A stretch of DNA of 64,000 nucleotides, from the NCBI GenBank assembly GCA_016717205.1, contig JADKGC010000003.1:62001-126000 (forward strand). Direction: 5' to 3'. The DNA is from Candidatus Flexifilum breve. Lineage in GTDB: Bacteria; Chloroflexota; Anaerolineae; Aggregatilineales; Phototrophicaceae. Of the stretch, positions 17,381 through 25,696 are shown piece after piece. Position numbers and translations under genes: made by a program. Below the pieces are notes generated by a model that was not told the origin of the DNA, did not search any database, and saw nothing but the letters and a program-made list of their open reading frames with translations. Every line of letters starts with the position of its first letter. Position 1 is the first letter of the stretch.

Positions 17381-17433
17381 TTGACGCACTACCAAATCTG
17401 CATTATAGTTAAATCGGTTTACTAAACCGATTT
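17381..17433 (+). promoter_or_regulatory. Promoter and LacI-type operator of glucan operon
   Basis: TTGACG (17381-17386) and TATAGT (17404-17409) are 17 bp apart. Directly behind the -10 lies a perfect 23-bp palindrome: AAATCGGTTTA (17411-17421), C, TAAACCGATTT (17423-17433), which covers the expected start of transcription near 17416. This is the placement of a repressor operator, and the operon ends with a LacI-family gene (21980-23011), the obvious ligand-responsive repressor. Confidence 0.85.
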
Positions 17434-17460
17434 TATGCATGAAAGATGAGGGTTTTTTCA

Positions 17461-18705
17461 ATGTCACGTATGCTTCGTCTCACTCTTTTGCTCGTCAGTC
17501 TCATGCTGCTCAGCGCCGTATCGGTTTCTGCTCAGGAGCCGGTTCACCTAAAGTTCTGGAACTACTGGGATGGTAACAACGGCGAAGCCATTCAAGGCTT
17601 AGTTGATCAGTTCAACGCCGATCACCCTGATATTCAAGTTGAAAATGTCTTTTATGGTTGGGGTGAACTCCTGCCCCGGTTGCAAACGGCGATCGCGGGT
17701 GGCGAAGCACCGAGTCTGGCCGCCGTCGACATGGCGTGGATGCCGCTGCTCGCTAATTCGAGCAAGGTCGCCGCGCTGGACACCTACATTGAAGCGGCGG
17801 GCATCGACCTGACCGACTTCTACCCGGCGCTGCTCAACGTCAACCGCTACAACGATCAGTTGTTCGGTCTCCCGGTCAGCACCAACAACCTCGAACTGCT
17901 CATCAACAATGATCTGTTCACCGCCGCGGGCCTCGACCCGGCTGCACCGCCGACGACGTGGGATGAACTCACCGCCGCTGCCCAAGCGTGCGCGAACCCA
18001 GATCAGGGTGTCGTTGGGATGGAACTCTATACGCAGCCCGGCGAAGGCCTGACCTGGCAGTTCCAAGTCTATCTGTGGCAGTCGGGCGGCGAATTCCTCA
18101 CCGCCGACAACACCGCCGCCGCGTTCAATACGCCCGCGGGTCTGCAGGCGTTGAACTACTGGAAGTCGCTGATCGACAGCGGCGCGAGCAGCCTGGCGCC
18201 GTGGGGTTTGTTCGATCAGGGTAAGGCTTGCATGCGCATGGACGGTTCGTGGATGGTGAGCGGTCTTGCCTCGCAATCCGCCTTCACGTTCAGCGTCGCG
18301 CAGATGCCGATCCCCGCGGACGGCCAGCCCGCGACCAATATGGGCGGCGAACACATCGTCATCTTCAACAGCGATGAGGCGACCCAACAGGCCGCGTTCA
18401 CGTTTGTCGAATGGCTGACCAGCACCGAAACGCAGATCGCGTGGGATCAGCAGACCGCTTTCATGCCCATTCGCGCGTCGGTTGCGGCTGATGCCGGTTT
18501 CCAAGCATGGCTGAACGACACGGAACCGCGGTTGATCCCGTATGTCGAAAGCCAGCAGTACGCCATTAACCGCCCGTCCGTGCAGGTCTATCCGGAACTG
18601 TCGGATGTGTTCAGCGGCTTTATGGAACAGGCACTGTACGGGCAGATTTCACCCGAAGATGCGTTAGCTAGCGCAGAAACCGCCGTCAACGCGCTGCTGC
18701 GTTAA
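17461..18705 (+). CDS. Sugar ABC transporter substrate-binding protein (MalE/UgpB type)
   Basis: 414 residues. Start 17461 follows GAGGG and gives a good signal peptide (LTLLLVSLMLLSAVSVSAQ); another ATG at 17446 would add five residues. The mature part begins VHLKFWNYWDGNNGE and has the family-1 binding-protein pattern (LVDQFNADHPDIQVE, then GGEAPSLAAVDMAW near residue 85, and NMGGEHIVIF). It captures an oligosaccharide outside the membrane and delivers it to the two permeases downstream. Context with a GH13 enzyme suggests maltodextrin or another alpha-glucan. The ATPase is not encoded here and is presumably a shared MsmK/MalK-type protein elsewhere. Confidence 0.92.
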   Translation: MSRMLRLTLLLVSLMLLSAVSVSAQEPVHLKFWNYWDGNNGEAIQGLVDQFNADHPDIQVENVFYGWGELLPRLQTAIAGGEAPSLAAVDMAWMPLLANSSKVAALDTYIEAAGIDLTDFYPALLNVNRYNDQLFGLPVSTNNLELLINNDLFTAAGLDPAAPPTTWDELTAAAQACANPDQGVVGMELYTQPGEGLTWQFQVYLWQSGGEFLTADNTAAAFNTPAGLQALNYWKSLIDSGASSLAPWGLFDQGKACMRMDGSWMVSGLASQSAFTFSVAQMPIPADGQPATNMGGEHIVIFNSDEATQQAAFTFVEWLTSTETQIAWDQQTAFMPIRASVAADAGFQAWLNDTEPRLIPYVESQQYAINRPSVQVYPELSDVFSGFMEQALYGQISPEDALASAETAVNALLR

Positions 18706-18720
18706 ACTTAACGGAAAGCA

Positions 18721-18764
18721 GCTTGAGCTCGCCGATCTGTGCGCGCAGATCGGCGGGCTCAAGC
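18721..18764 (+). promoter_or_regulatory. Stem-loop between binding-protein and permease genes
   Basis: A 19-bp stem (18721-18739 with 18746-18764) and a 6-nt loop. The only irregular pair is a G-U wobble on the plus-strand transcript, which would be an A-C mismatch on the minus strand, so it is adapted to this direction. No T run follows. It fits a 3' stabiliser that keeps binding-protein mRNA above permease mRNA. Confidence 0.7.
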
Positions 18765-18806
18765 GCTCGTCGTGTGGATCAAGCAACCGGATCTGGAGTA
18801 CGCCCC

Positions 18807-19721
18807 ATGGCTATAAAAGCGGGATCGGCGCTCCGCCGACAAGCGCGCAGTCACTGGTTGACCGCGTTGATCGCTTTGCTGCCCGCCCTGTTGGTGCTGG
18901 GAATCTTCAGCATCTACCCCATTCTCTACTCCGGCTACCTCAGCCTAAATGATTGGGACGGTTTCTCGCCCGAGCGCAATTTTGTCGGGCTGCAAAATTA
19001 CTTTGATTTGTTTAACTCGGCACAGTTCTGGCATTCCCTGCAAATCACGCTGATCTACGTGGTCAGCATCACCGTGTTGAGTTCGGTCGGCGGGTTGTTC
19101 ATTGCCTTGCTGCTCAATTCCGGCATTCGCGGCGTGACCTTCTATCGCATTATTTACTTCATCCCCGTGGTGACAGCGACCGTCGCGGCGGCAACCGTGT
19201 GGCGCTACCTGCTCGATCCTGGTTCCGGCTTGGTCAATACGCTGCTGCGGCAGATCGGCGTTCAAGGGCCAGCATGGTTGACTGATCCGCGCTTTGCCCT
19301 GCTGGCCGTGATTCTCGTCGGCGTGTGGAAACGCGTCGGCTTCAATATGGTGATCTTTCTCGCGGGGCTGCAAACCGTGCCCCGCGCTTATTATGAAGCG
19401 GCGATGGTCGATGGCGCGAATACGCGCGCGCAGTTCCGCTACATCACGCTGCCCATGCTGGCGCCGACAACACTGCTCGTCGCGATCATGTCGCTGATTG
19501 ACGCTTTTCTGGTATTCGACACCGTGTTTGTGATGTCCAACGGCACGGGCGGCCCGGTCGGCTCCACCGAAGTGCTCGGTTTCATCCTATGGCGCGAAGC
19601 TTTCCGCTATTTTAATCTCGGCGATGCGTCAGCAGTGGGTTGGATTCTGTTCTTGATCGTGCTCATCGTCACCGCGTTGCAGTGGCGCGTGTTCGGCACC
19701 GGGGCACGGAGCGGCGTATGA
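18807..19721 (+). CDS. Sugar ABC transporter permease (MalF/UgpA type)
   Basis: 304 residues, six membrane helices. Start 18807 is the last ATG before the first helix (LTALIALLPALLVLGIFSIY); an earlier in-frame GTG/TTG region lies in the stem-loop. The cytoplasmic EAA loop is seen as YYEAAMVDGANTRAQFRYITLP (about 215-235), where the ATPase docks. It overlaps the next permease by ATGA, so the two are coupled and form the heterodimeric channel for the upstream binding protein. Confidence 0.92.
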   Translation: MAIKAGSALRRQARSHWLTALIALLPALLVLGIFSIYPILYSGYLSLNDWDGFSPERNFVGLQNYFDLFNSAQFWHSLQITLIYVVSITVLSSVGGLFIALLLNSGIRGVTFYRIIYFIPVVTATVAAATVWRYLLDPGSGLVNTLLRQIGVQGPAWLTDPRFALLAVILVGVWKRVGFNMVIFLAGLQTVPRAYYEAAMVDGANTRAQFRYITLPMLAPTTLLVAIMSLIDAFLVFDTVFVMSNGTGGPVGSTEVLGFILWREAFRYFNLGDASAVGWILFLIVLIVTALQWRVFGTGARSGV

Positions 19722-20593
19722 CCAGCGAACGCCTCCCTGCCCTCTCAAGACAGACAAAGCGATCCTTGAACTGGAAACGTTGGATTCCCCGCCGCTGGTA
19801 CATTCACCTGCTCTTGATCGTCGGCGCCATTGTGATGATCGCGCCGCTTCTGTGGATGATTACGCTCTCGTTGAAACCTGCCCGCCTGACGTATTCGCCG
19901 CCGTACTTGTTTCCCAATACGTTCGAATGGCAGAACTACGTCGATGCGTGGAATGCCGCGCCCTTCGCGCGCTACTACTTGAATACAGCGATCATGGCGG
20001 CAGGGATCACACTCGGCCAACTGTTGTTTTCATCACTGGCGGCCTATGCCTTCGCGCGGATCAAATTTCCCGGTCGCGAAGTGCTGTTCCTGCTCATCCT
20101 CGGCACAATGATGCTACCGATTCAAGTGCTCATCATCCCGTCGTATTTGACCGTGCTCAGTCTGGGTTGGAAGAACTCGTTTTTCGCGCTGATTGTGCCG
20201 CGCATGGTGAGCGCGTTTGGCATCTTCTTACTGCGGCAGTTCTATCTGAGCATCCCGCGCGACCTTGACGAGGCGGCTTTCATCGACGGTGCATCGCATT
20301 TCGGCGTGTGGTGGCGTATCATTCTGCCGCTTTCGCGTCCCGCGCTGGCGACGCTGGCGATTTTCGCCTTTCTCTTCGCGTGGAACGACTTTTTGTGGCC
20401 ACTGATCGTGACCGATGACCCCAACATGCGCACGATTCAGTTGGGACTGGTGATGTTTCAGGGGCGGTATTCGACGAATTGGACGCTGCTGATGGCGGGT
20501 ACGGTGACGGCTACGATCCCCACCGTAATCGCATTCTTGCTCGGCCAGCGCCAGTTCATTGAAAGCATTGCCCTGTCTGGAGTCAAAGAATGA
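19718..20593 (+). CDS. Sugar ABC transporter permease (MalG/UgpE type)
   Basis: 291 residues with six membrane helices starting IHLLLIVGAIVMIAPLLWMI. The EAA loop is LDEAAFIDGASHFGVWWRII (about 195-215), standard for the MalG side. The ATGA overlap on both sides (with the MalF-type gene and the GH13 gene) shows one translationally coupled operon. The start at 19718 is the only one compatible with that spacing. Confidence 0.92.
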   Translation: MTSERLPALSRQTKRSLNWKRWIPRRWYIHLLLIVGAIVMIAPLLWMITLSLKPARLTYSPPYLFPNTFEWQNYVDAWNAAPFARYYLNTAIMAAGITLGQLLFSSLAAYAFARIKFPGREVLFLLILGTMMLPIQVLIIPSYLTVLSLGWKNSFFALIVPRMVSAFGIFLLRQFYLSIPRDLDEAAFIDGASHFGVWWRIILPLSRPALATLAIFAFLFAWNDFLWPLIVTDDPNMRTIQLGLVMFQGRYSTNWTLLMAGTVTATIPTVIAFLLGQRQFIESIALSGVKE

Positions 20594-21987
20594 CTGAACC
20601 TTTGTGGGTACGCGATGCGGTGTTTTATCAGATTTTCCCGGAGCGGTTCGCGAATGGCGATCCGTCTAATGATCCATCGGGGGTGGCGAATTGGGAGCAC
20701 GATCTGCCCACGCGTGCCAATTTCTTCGGTGGCGATCTCGCGGGTATCAGCGCACACAGCGATCACCTGACGCGGGTCGGCGCGACGGCGCTCTACACTA
20801 CACCGATCTTCGCCGCACTGAGCAATCACAAATACGATACAACCGACTATCTACGCATTGACCCCGCCTTCGGAACGCTCGATACGTTTCATGAACTGGT
20901 GCAGACGCTGCATGGGCGGGGAATTCGCCTCGTGCTGGATGCGGTCTTCAACCACTGCGGTGACAGCTTCTGGGCGTTTCAGAATGTCATCGCCAACGGG
21001 CGGCAGTCGCCGTATTGGGACTGGTTCTATATTGGCGGACATCCTATTCAAAGCGATCCACCGAACTATCAGACCTGTGGTGGGGCGCCGTTCCTGCCCA
21101 AGCTGAATACATCGAATCCAGAGGTGCAAAAGTATCTGCTAGACGTCGCGGCCTACTGGATCGAACAAGGCGCGGACGGCTGGCGGCTGGATGTGCCGTG
21201 GAAAGCCGATATGGCACTGTGGCCGAAAGTCCGCGAACGCGTGCTCGGAATCAAACCAGATGCGTATCTGGTGAGTGAAGTCTGGCGCGGTGTCTCTGAT
21301 TGGCTAGACGGCCAGCGTGTCCACGGTGTAATGAACTATCGCCTGCGGGCAAATATCCTCGATTATGCTATATTCGATCACATGGATGCTGAAGATTTTG
21401 CCTACGAAGTAGATTATCTGCTGCGCGAGTATGGCGACCGTGCCTATTATCACCTCAACCTGCTCGGCAGTCATGACACGCCACGATTGCTCACGCTGAG
21501 TCGGCGGAATGTGCAACGTGCGGTGATCGCTATCACCTTGCAGTTGACGCTGCCCGGGACGCCCATGATCTACTATGGTGATGAGATCGGCATGGAGGGC
21601 GACAATGACCCGGACTGCCGTCGTCCTATGGTCTGGGATGAGCGCCGCTGGAATCCAGCAATTTGGCAGACGACCACCCGACTCACGGCTGCGCGGCATG
21701 AGCACCCGGCGCTGCGCTCCCTGCATGTAGAGCCGCTCAAGTTGTGGAACGGCGTGTTCGCCTATGCTCGCCGTGCCGCCGACGATGTGGTCTTGGTGGT
21801 CACAAATCCACGCAGCGTCCAACCGTGCTTGGACATCTCGGTGCCCGAAGGCGTCGCTGCGCCGCGTTGGCGCGATATACTTTCGGATACTGTGTTCCCG
21901 GTGACCAACGGGCACCTACGCTTTGAACCGCTCCCCGCGCAGTCGGCTTTTGTGCTCATCCCGGAATTCGGCAACGCCGATGGCTAG
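20590..21987 (+). CDS. GH13 alpha-amylase-family glucan hydrolase (neopullulanase/cyclomaltodextrinase-like)
   Basis: 465 residues, no signal peptide, so intracellular. It opens VFYQIFPERFANGDPSNDP as in neopullulanase/alpha-glucosidase subfamilies. Conserved regions are in order: DAVFNHCG (region I, about 117), GWRLDVPWK with the Asp nucleophile (about 200-208), YLVSEVWR with the acid/base Glu (about 225-232), and LLGSHDTPR with the transition-state Asp (about 297-305). It would hydrolyse alpha-1,4 linked oligosaccharides brought in by the preceding transporter. It lacks the N-terminal domain of many neopullulanases (about 580 residues), so the quaternary form may differ. Confidence 0.92.
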   Translation: MTEPLWVRDAVFYQIFPERFANGDPSNDPSGVANWEHDLPTRANFFGGDLAGISAHSDHLTRVGATALYTTPIFAALSNHKYDTTDYLRIDPAFGTLDTFHELVQTLHGRGIRLVLDAVFNHCGDSFWAFQNVIANGRQSPYWDWFYIGGHPIQSDPPNYQTCGGAPFLPKLNTSNPEVQKYLLDVAAYWIEQGADGWRLDVPWKADMALWPKVRERVLGIKPDAYLVSEVWRGVSDWLDGQRVHGVMNYRLRANILDYAIFDHMDAEDFAYEVDYLLREYGDRAYYHLNLLGSHDTPRLLTLSRRNVQRAVIAITLQLTLPGTPMIYYGDEIGMEGDNDPDCRRPMVWDERRWNPAIWQTTTRLTAARHEHPALRSLHVEPLKLWNGVFAYARRAADDVVLVVTNPRSVQPCLDISVPEGVAAPRWRDILSDTVFPVTNGHLRFEPLPAQSAFVLIPEFGNADG

Positions 21988-23011
21988 AGTAACTATCAGC
22001 GACATTGCGAAAGGGGCGGGCGTCAGCAAGACGACCGTCTCGTTCGCCTTCAACACCCCGGAACGCCTACCTGCCGACACCGTGCAGCGTATTCTGAAGG
22101 TGGCGGAAGAACTCGGCTATGTGCCGAATCCCATCGCGCGCAGCATGACGAGCAATCGCACCGGGAACATTGGTCTGTTGTTCCCGCAGCCCGTTCAGAC
22201 GATTCTCAACAACCCCTACACGTTGGAACTCCTGCAAGGCATCGGTCAGGTGTGCGATGCCCACGGCCTAAACATTGTCCTAGTATCGCCCCGTCTCGGG
22301 AACATGCGTCAAGCCGTTTCTGCTGCCGTTGTCGACGGCTTTCTCACCATTGGGCTGGAGCACTACAAATCGACAATCCGCCTGCTGGAACAGCGCGAAA
22401 TCCCCTATGTGATGGTCGACAGCGATCCGCATCCCGGTGCGATCTGCGTCAACATTGACGATGAAACCGGGGCGTATGCGGCAATGCGGCATGTACTTGA
22501 ACAGGGCCACCGCGACATCGTGATTCTCGGGATTGAATCGGGCAAACACGGGCGCTTTGACGAATATGTCGGCACCATCCGTTACCGTATGCGCGGCTAT
22601 CAACGTGCGCTGGCGGAGTTTGGCCTCACGTTGAATGGTGAACGGGTACGCTTGGTCGAGTGCCCGTGTACAGCGGCCGGCGGAGCAAACGCTTTCGACC
22701 ACCTGCTGCGGGAGCAGCGTCTGCCCACGGCATTTGTCGCCATGGCCGATATCCTCGCCGTGGGTTTGTTAGAAACGTCCATCCGGCATGGGTTGTCCGT
22801 TCCCAAGCACTTCTCGATTGTGGGCTTCGACGATTTGCCGATTGCGCGCTGGCTCCACCCGCCCCTCACAACCGTCACCCAGCCTGTCCACGAAAAAGGC
22901 GTCCTAGCCGCCGAACTACTGCGTCGGCATATGGCTGGAGAAGCGCCAATTCAAGATCATGTGCTGCCAACACGCCTGATTGAGCGGCGCAGTGTTGCTT
23001 CTTTGTCGTAA
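21980..23011 (+). CDS. LacI-family transcriptional repressor
   Basis: 343 residues. The start at 21980 lies inside the GH13 stop region (8-bp overlap) and gives the standard N-terminus VTISDIAKGAGVSKTTVSFA, the HTH, followed by hinge helix residues (NPIARSMTSNRTGNIGLLFP). The periplasmic-binding-protein-like core (VDGFLTIGLEH, then GFDDLPIARWLHPPLTTV) binds the sugar inducer. It ends its operon and very probably acts on the palindrome at 17411-17433. Translational overlap with its target enzyme sets a fixed ratio. Confidence 0.93.
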   Translation: MARVTISDIAKGAGVSKTTVSFAFNTPERLPADTVQRILKVAEELGYVPNPIARSMTSNRTGNIGLLFPQPVQTILNNPYTLELLQGIGQVCDAHGLNIVLVSPRLGNMRQAVSAAVVDGFLTIGLEHYKSTIRLLEQREIPYVMVDSDPHPGAICVNIDDETGAYAAMRHVLEQGHRDIVILGIESGKHGRFDEYVGTIRYRMRGYQRALAEFGLTLNGERVRLVECPCTAAGGANAFDHLLREQRLPTAFVAMADILAVGLLETSIRHGLSVPKHFSIVGFDDLPIARWLHPPLTTVTQPVHEKGVLAAELLRRHMAGEAPIQDHVLPTRLIERRSVASLS

Positions 23012-23138
23012 GATCCCTTATGTGCGAGGATGTAACAGGGGTCTCTCGAAGCGCAAGAGAGGCGGTGGAGATTTCGACGGCGAACGACGAGGATTGGAAT
23101 TCATCCAAGCTCTAGAAACCCACTATATTTGAGAAACC
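23012..23138. other. Short intergenic region after LacI gene
   Basis: Nothing recognisable beyond a weak CTCTC/GAGAG hairpin near 23042-23063. Together with the IS remnant that follows it forms a 622-bp stretch without an intact gene. Confidence 0.4.
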
Positions 23139-23632
23139 TCATCTGAGGGAAGATTCATGCAGCATCGCGATAGTAGTCATGTAGGATTCCTCCAAGAACA
23201 TGGCGGCATCGGATGACTCCTTGTCGAGAACGTAGTCTGGGAATAGGCACCTGGTGATCGAGTCCCTGATGAGGACGAGACGCATTGTAATAATCGATGT
23301 ATTCCTTGAGAACACGGCTGAAATCCACTGATTCAAAATCAACAGGTGGCCAGGACATTCTTGACGAACTGAACGTACCCACCGTTCAGCGATAGCATTC
23401 GCTCTTGGCGCTCGAAATGGCGTCCGCACAATGTCTATGCCGTCTGAGACGAAGACTGATCAAACCTGGTTGTGAATTGCTATCCCGGTCATGAATGAGG
23501 AAATGCATCGGTATACTCGACTCGCCCAACTGCCAGACGAACTGCCGCACAATGCGTACGGTATCGAGGAGGAAGACAAGGAGTTGGAACGGATAGGGTT
23601 TTCGCACCCTACAGGGGTTTTTCCACCCTACA
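23139..23632 (-). mobile_element. IS481-like remnant abutting isomerase gene
   Basis: Minus-strand fragments of an integrase-core transposase: a middle piece (VRQFVWQLGESSIPMHFLIH), a FRAPRANAIAERWVRSVRQE piece and a YIDYYNASRPHQGLDHQVP tail, in different frames. Its outer end carries two tandem copies of an end-like motif of 18-19 bp, GGGTTTTCGCACCCTACA at 23596-23613 and a variant at 23614-23632. The second copy stops one base after the isomerase stop codon, so the IS sits exactly at the end of the large catabolic operon. Confidence 0.8.
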
Positions 23633-23633
23633 C

Positions 23634-25064
23634 CTACGGCAATTCCAGATAGTCCGTATAAGTTCGTTTCGCAATCCGCTGCACTCCTGTCCAAGAGGCA
23701 AATTCGACAAGTTCGCCCGTGACATTGCCAATGCCTACCGCATAGTGATGCGGATGGCCGCCGCTCGTCAGCGTATGCACCAAATCGTGTAGGCTGGTTG
23801 GCTCATGATTCAACGTGAAGTTGGTGAACCAACCGCGGGTACCCGCATATCCCGGGTCTTCTCGTTCGACAATGTCTGCGCCGACGACGAGAAGCTGATC
23901 ACCGCTGCGGCTGATATAGCTGATCGTCGCGGGGTTCGCGGCAAAGACCTGATCACCAGCGACGCCATAGACATTCGGTGACTTGCGCCCCAACGTCACA
24001 TGGTCGACCCATTGAATCCCATCTTTATTCGCGAAATGACGCGGAGATACTCCACAGTGCCACATCAACGCTGCCGGGTTGATCGTATCAATCACGGCCA
24101 TGTCGAGGAGCGTGGACGAACCATGAGCCCCAGTGAGCAGGTTCAGCAAGTACATGCTGATCGCGCCGTAGACGTCGCCTTCGCACGAGACGGCGATGCC
24201 ATCTTCACTACCCATCCAACTGTAAGCCATACAGGGGGCGATGCGGTACGCTTCCTGAAATTCTGACCAGCACGACACGGCCAGCGCGTCATACCCTTGT
24301 TCTCGGGCAGTGTCACGCAGCGCCAGATACAGACGGGTTACCCGATCAAATGCGGCGGACTCGGAGACGCGCACGGCACGAGCGGCGCTGGAGATCTCCC
24401 GGGCGGTTTGGGCGACCGGAGCTGAATCGTAACCTTTGGCACGCTCGATCAACTCACTGAGTTCGTGGGCAACAACCTCCACGCCGAGTTTGGCGCGCAG
24501 GCGTTCGGTATCGAAACGCAGATTGATGAAACCGGGTGCTAAACCTCCGAACCAGCCGATCCGCGCCTGCGCCATGTTCTTAGCCGCCGCCAGAGCCCGG
24601 ACGGTGACACCGAACGGACGCTGAAACTCCTCTGTTTCCACATGCCCGTAAAACCACTTGAACGGGATGTGCTCGGAGGCGAGCGTTTGCACCAGAATGC
24701 TCGCGAAGTGGCTCATCGAGACGAACGAGTGCAGCTTGATGTCGCCATCGCGGTGTGGCTCAGGCGTAGCCCACAAGCCGATGCGGGGTACGACTCGCGC
24801 CAAGGGCAGAATTTGCTCACCGATGCTGCAACCAGCGGTCTGCACGAGCAGAAAGTCGATGTGCGCAGCCCGGAGCCGCTCGGCGGCTTGCTCGGCAGCC
24901 TCAACCGACATGATTTCGTCCGCGATGGCGACGAGCTCAAAGCCCCAAGCCTCGGCGAGGGCTTCTAAGCCTGTAATTGCTCGTTCACGCTGGTGATATT
25001 CGGTCGCGAAATAACTGGCAATCGACGTGCCGACGTAGCCTACCCGCAGTTTAACCTTCGCCAT
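23634..25064 (-). CDS. L-fucose/L-arabinose isomerase-like enzyme
   Basis: 476 residues; ATG at 25064 follows GGGAGGG. The fold is that of L-fucose/D-arabinose isomerases: FDTERLRAKLGVEV near the middle, then the metal-site segments SCWSEFQ (Glu, about 275), SCEGDVYGAIS (Asp, about 300) and LMWHCGVSP (His, about 345). These enzymes interconvert an aldose and its ketose with Mn2+. It is the last gene of the 13-gene operon and overlaps the frame-corrected dhaL by 14 bp. With the kinase and aldolase upstream it probably makes the ketose that is phosphorylated and cleaved. The C-terminus may have been trimmed by the IS that starts one base after the stop. Confidence 0.8.
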   Translation of the reverse strand: MAKVKLRVGYVGTSIASYFATEYHQRERAITGLEALAEAWGFELVAIADEIMSVEAAEQAAERLRAAHIDFLLVQTAGCSIGEQILPLARVVPRIGLWATPEPHRDGDIKLHSFVSMSHFASILVQTLASEHIPFKWFYGHVETEEFQRPFGVTVRALAAAKNMAQARIGWFGGLAPGFINLRFDTERLRAKLGVEVVAHELSELIERAKGYDSAPVAQTAREISSAARAVRVSESAAFDRVTRLYLALRDTAREQGYDALAVSCWSEFQEAYRIAPCMAYSWMGSEDGIAVSCEGDVYGAISMYLLNLLTGAHGSSTLLDMAVIDTINPAALMWHCGVSPRHFANKDGIQWVDHVTLGRKSPNVYGVAGDQVFAANPATISYISRSGDQLLVVGADIVEREDPGYAGTRGWFTNFTLNHEPTSLHDLVHTLTSGGHPHHYAVGIGNVTGELVEFASWTGVQRIAKRTYTDYLELP

Positions 25065-25693
25065 GCTGTCCCTCCCAAAACTCGTCGAGGACACGAAAGA
25101 GGATGGCGATAGATCGGGCCCCAGCGTCCACATGTCCGATAGCCCGGCTCACCAGCGAACTTCGCCCGCCCGAACTTCGCCACCATCCCAGTAGTCGCTT
25201 CCGCGCCCGCCTGCGCCGCCGCAGCCGCTGCTGCGAGGCCTTCGGTCAGCGTTTGCGCCGAACCAAGTGCGGCGACGGCGGGTGCGAGCGCATCGACCAT
25301 GGTTTTATCACCGGGCGCTGCGCCACCTCGCGCTTGTACGCCAGCAAGTCCAACGCTTAGGGCTTCGCGCCAATCCGCCAGCGCAATGTCACCATGCGCC
25401 TTGAGCGCGGCACTCATCCGCAGAAATAACGTGCCATACAGTGCGCCGGACGCCCCACCCATCCGATTGAACAGCGATTGGGCAGTCGCCTGCAGCACCG
25501 TGCTGGGTGTTGGATCGACAATGGCGACTGCTTTTTGTGCGGCATCTGCAAAAGCGGCGGACAAGGCCTCGCCGTGGTCACCATCACCCAATGCCGAATC
25601 CAGCGCGTTAAGTTCAGCTTTTGCCGCCTCCATCGCTGCGCCGACCTGCTCAAGCCAATGAACGAAATCGCGTCCGTTCCATGCGTCTGTCAT
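25051..25693 (-). pseudogene. dhaL: DhaL-like kinase subunit with +1 frameshift
   Basis: The first about 180 residues are a good DhaL (Dak2) domain: SALGDGDHGEALSAAF with the Mg-binding aspartates (about 33-45), FNRMGGASGALYGT (about 75-88), GDKTMVDAL (about 127-135) and ATTGMVAKFGRAKF (about 165-178). The frame then goes wrong (GEPGYRTCGRW). Removing one C from GAGCCGGGCT (plus strand 25141-25150) restores RAIGHVDAGARSIAILFR, the correct DhaL C-terminus, ending at a TAA at 25051-25053. In the raw frame translation runs to 25040. DhaL holds ADP/ATP for the DhaK subunit encoded 3 bp upstream. Either a sequence error or a recent mutation. Confidence 0.75.
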
Positions 25694-25696
25694 ATG

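Noticed and set aside
17599..18504. Minus-strand open frame of about 300 codons
   Set aside because: It lies entirely inside the binding-protein gene, has no ribosome site or recognisable domain and is rich in Arg/Gly/Val as expected from an antisense frame.
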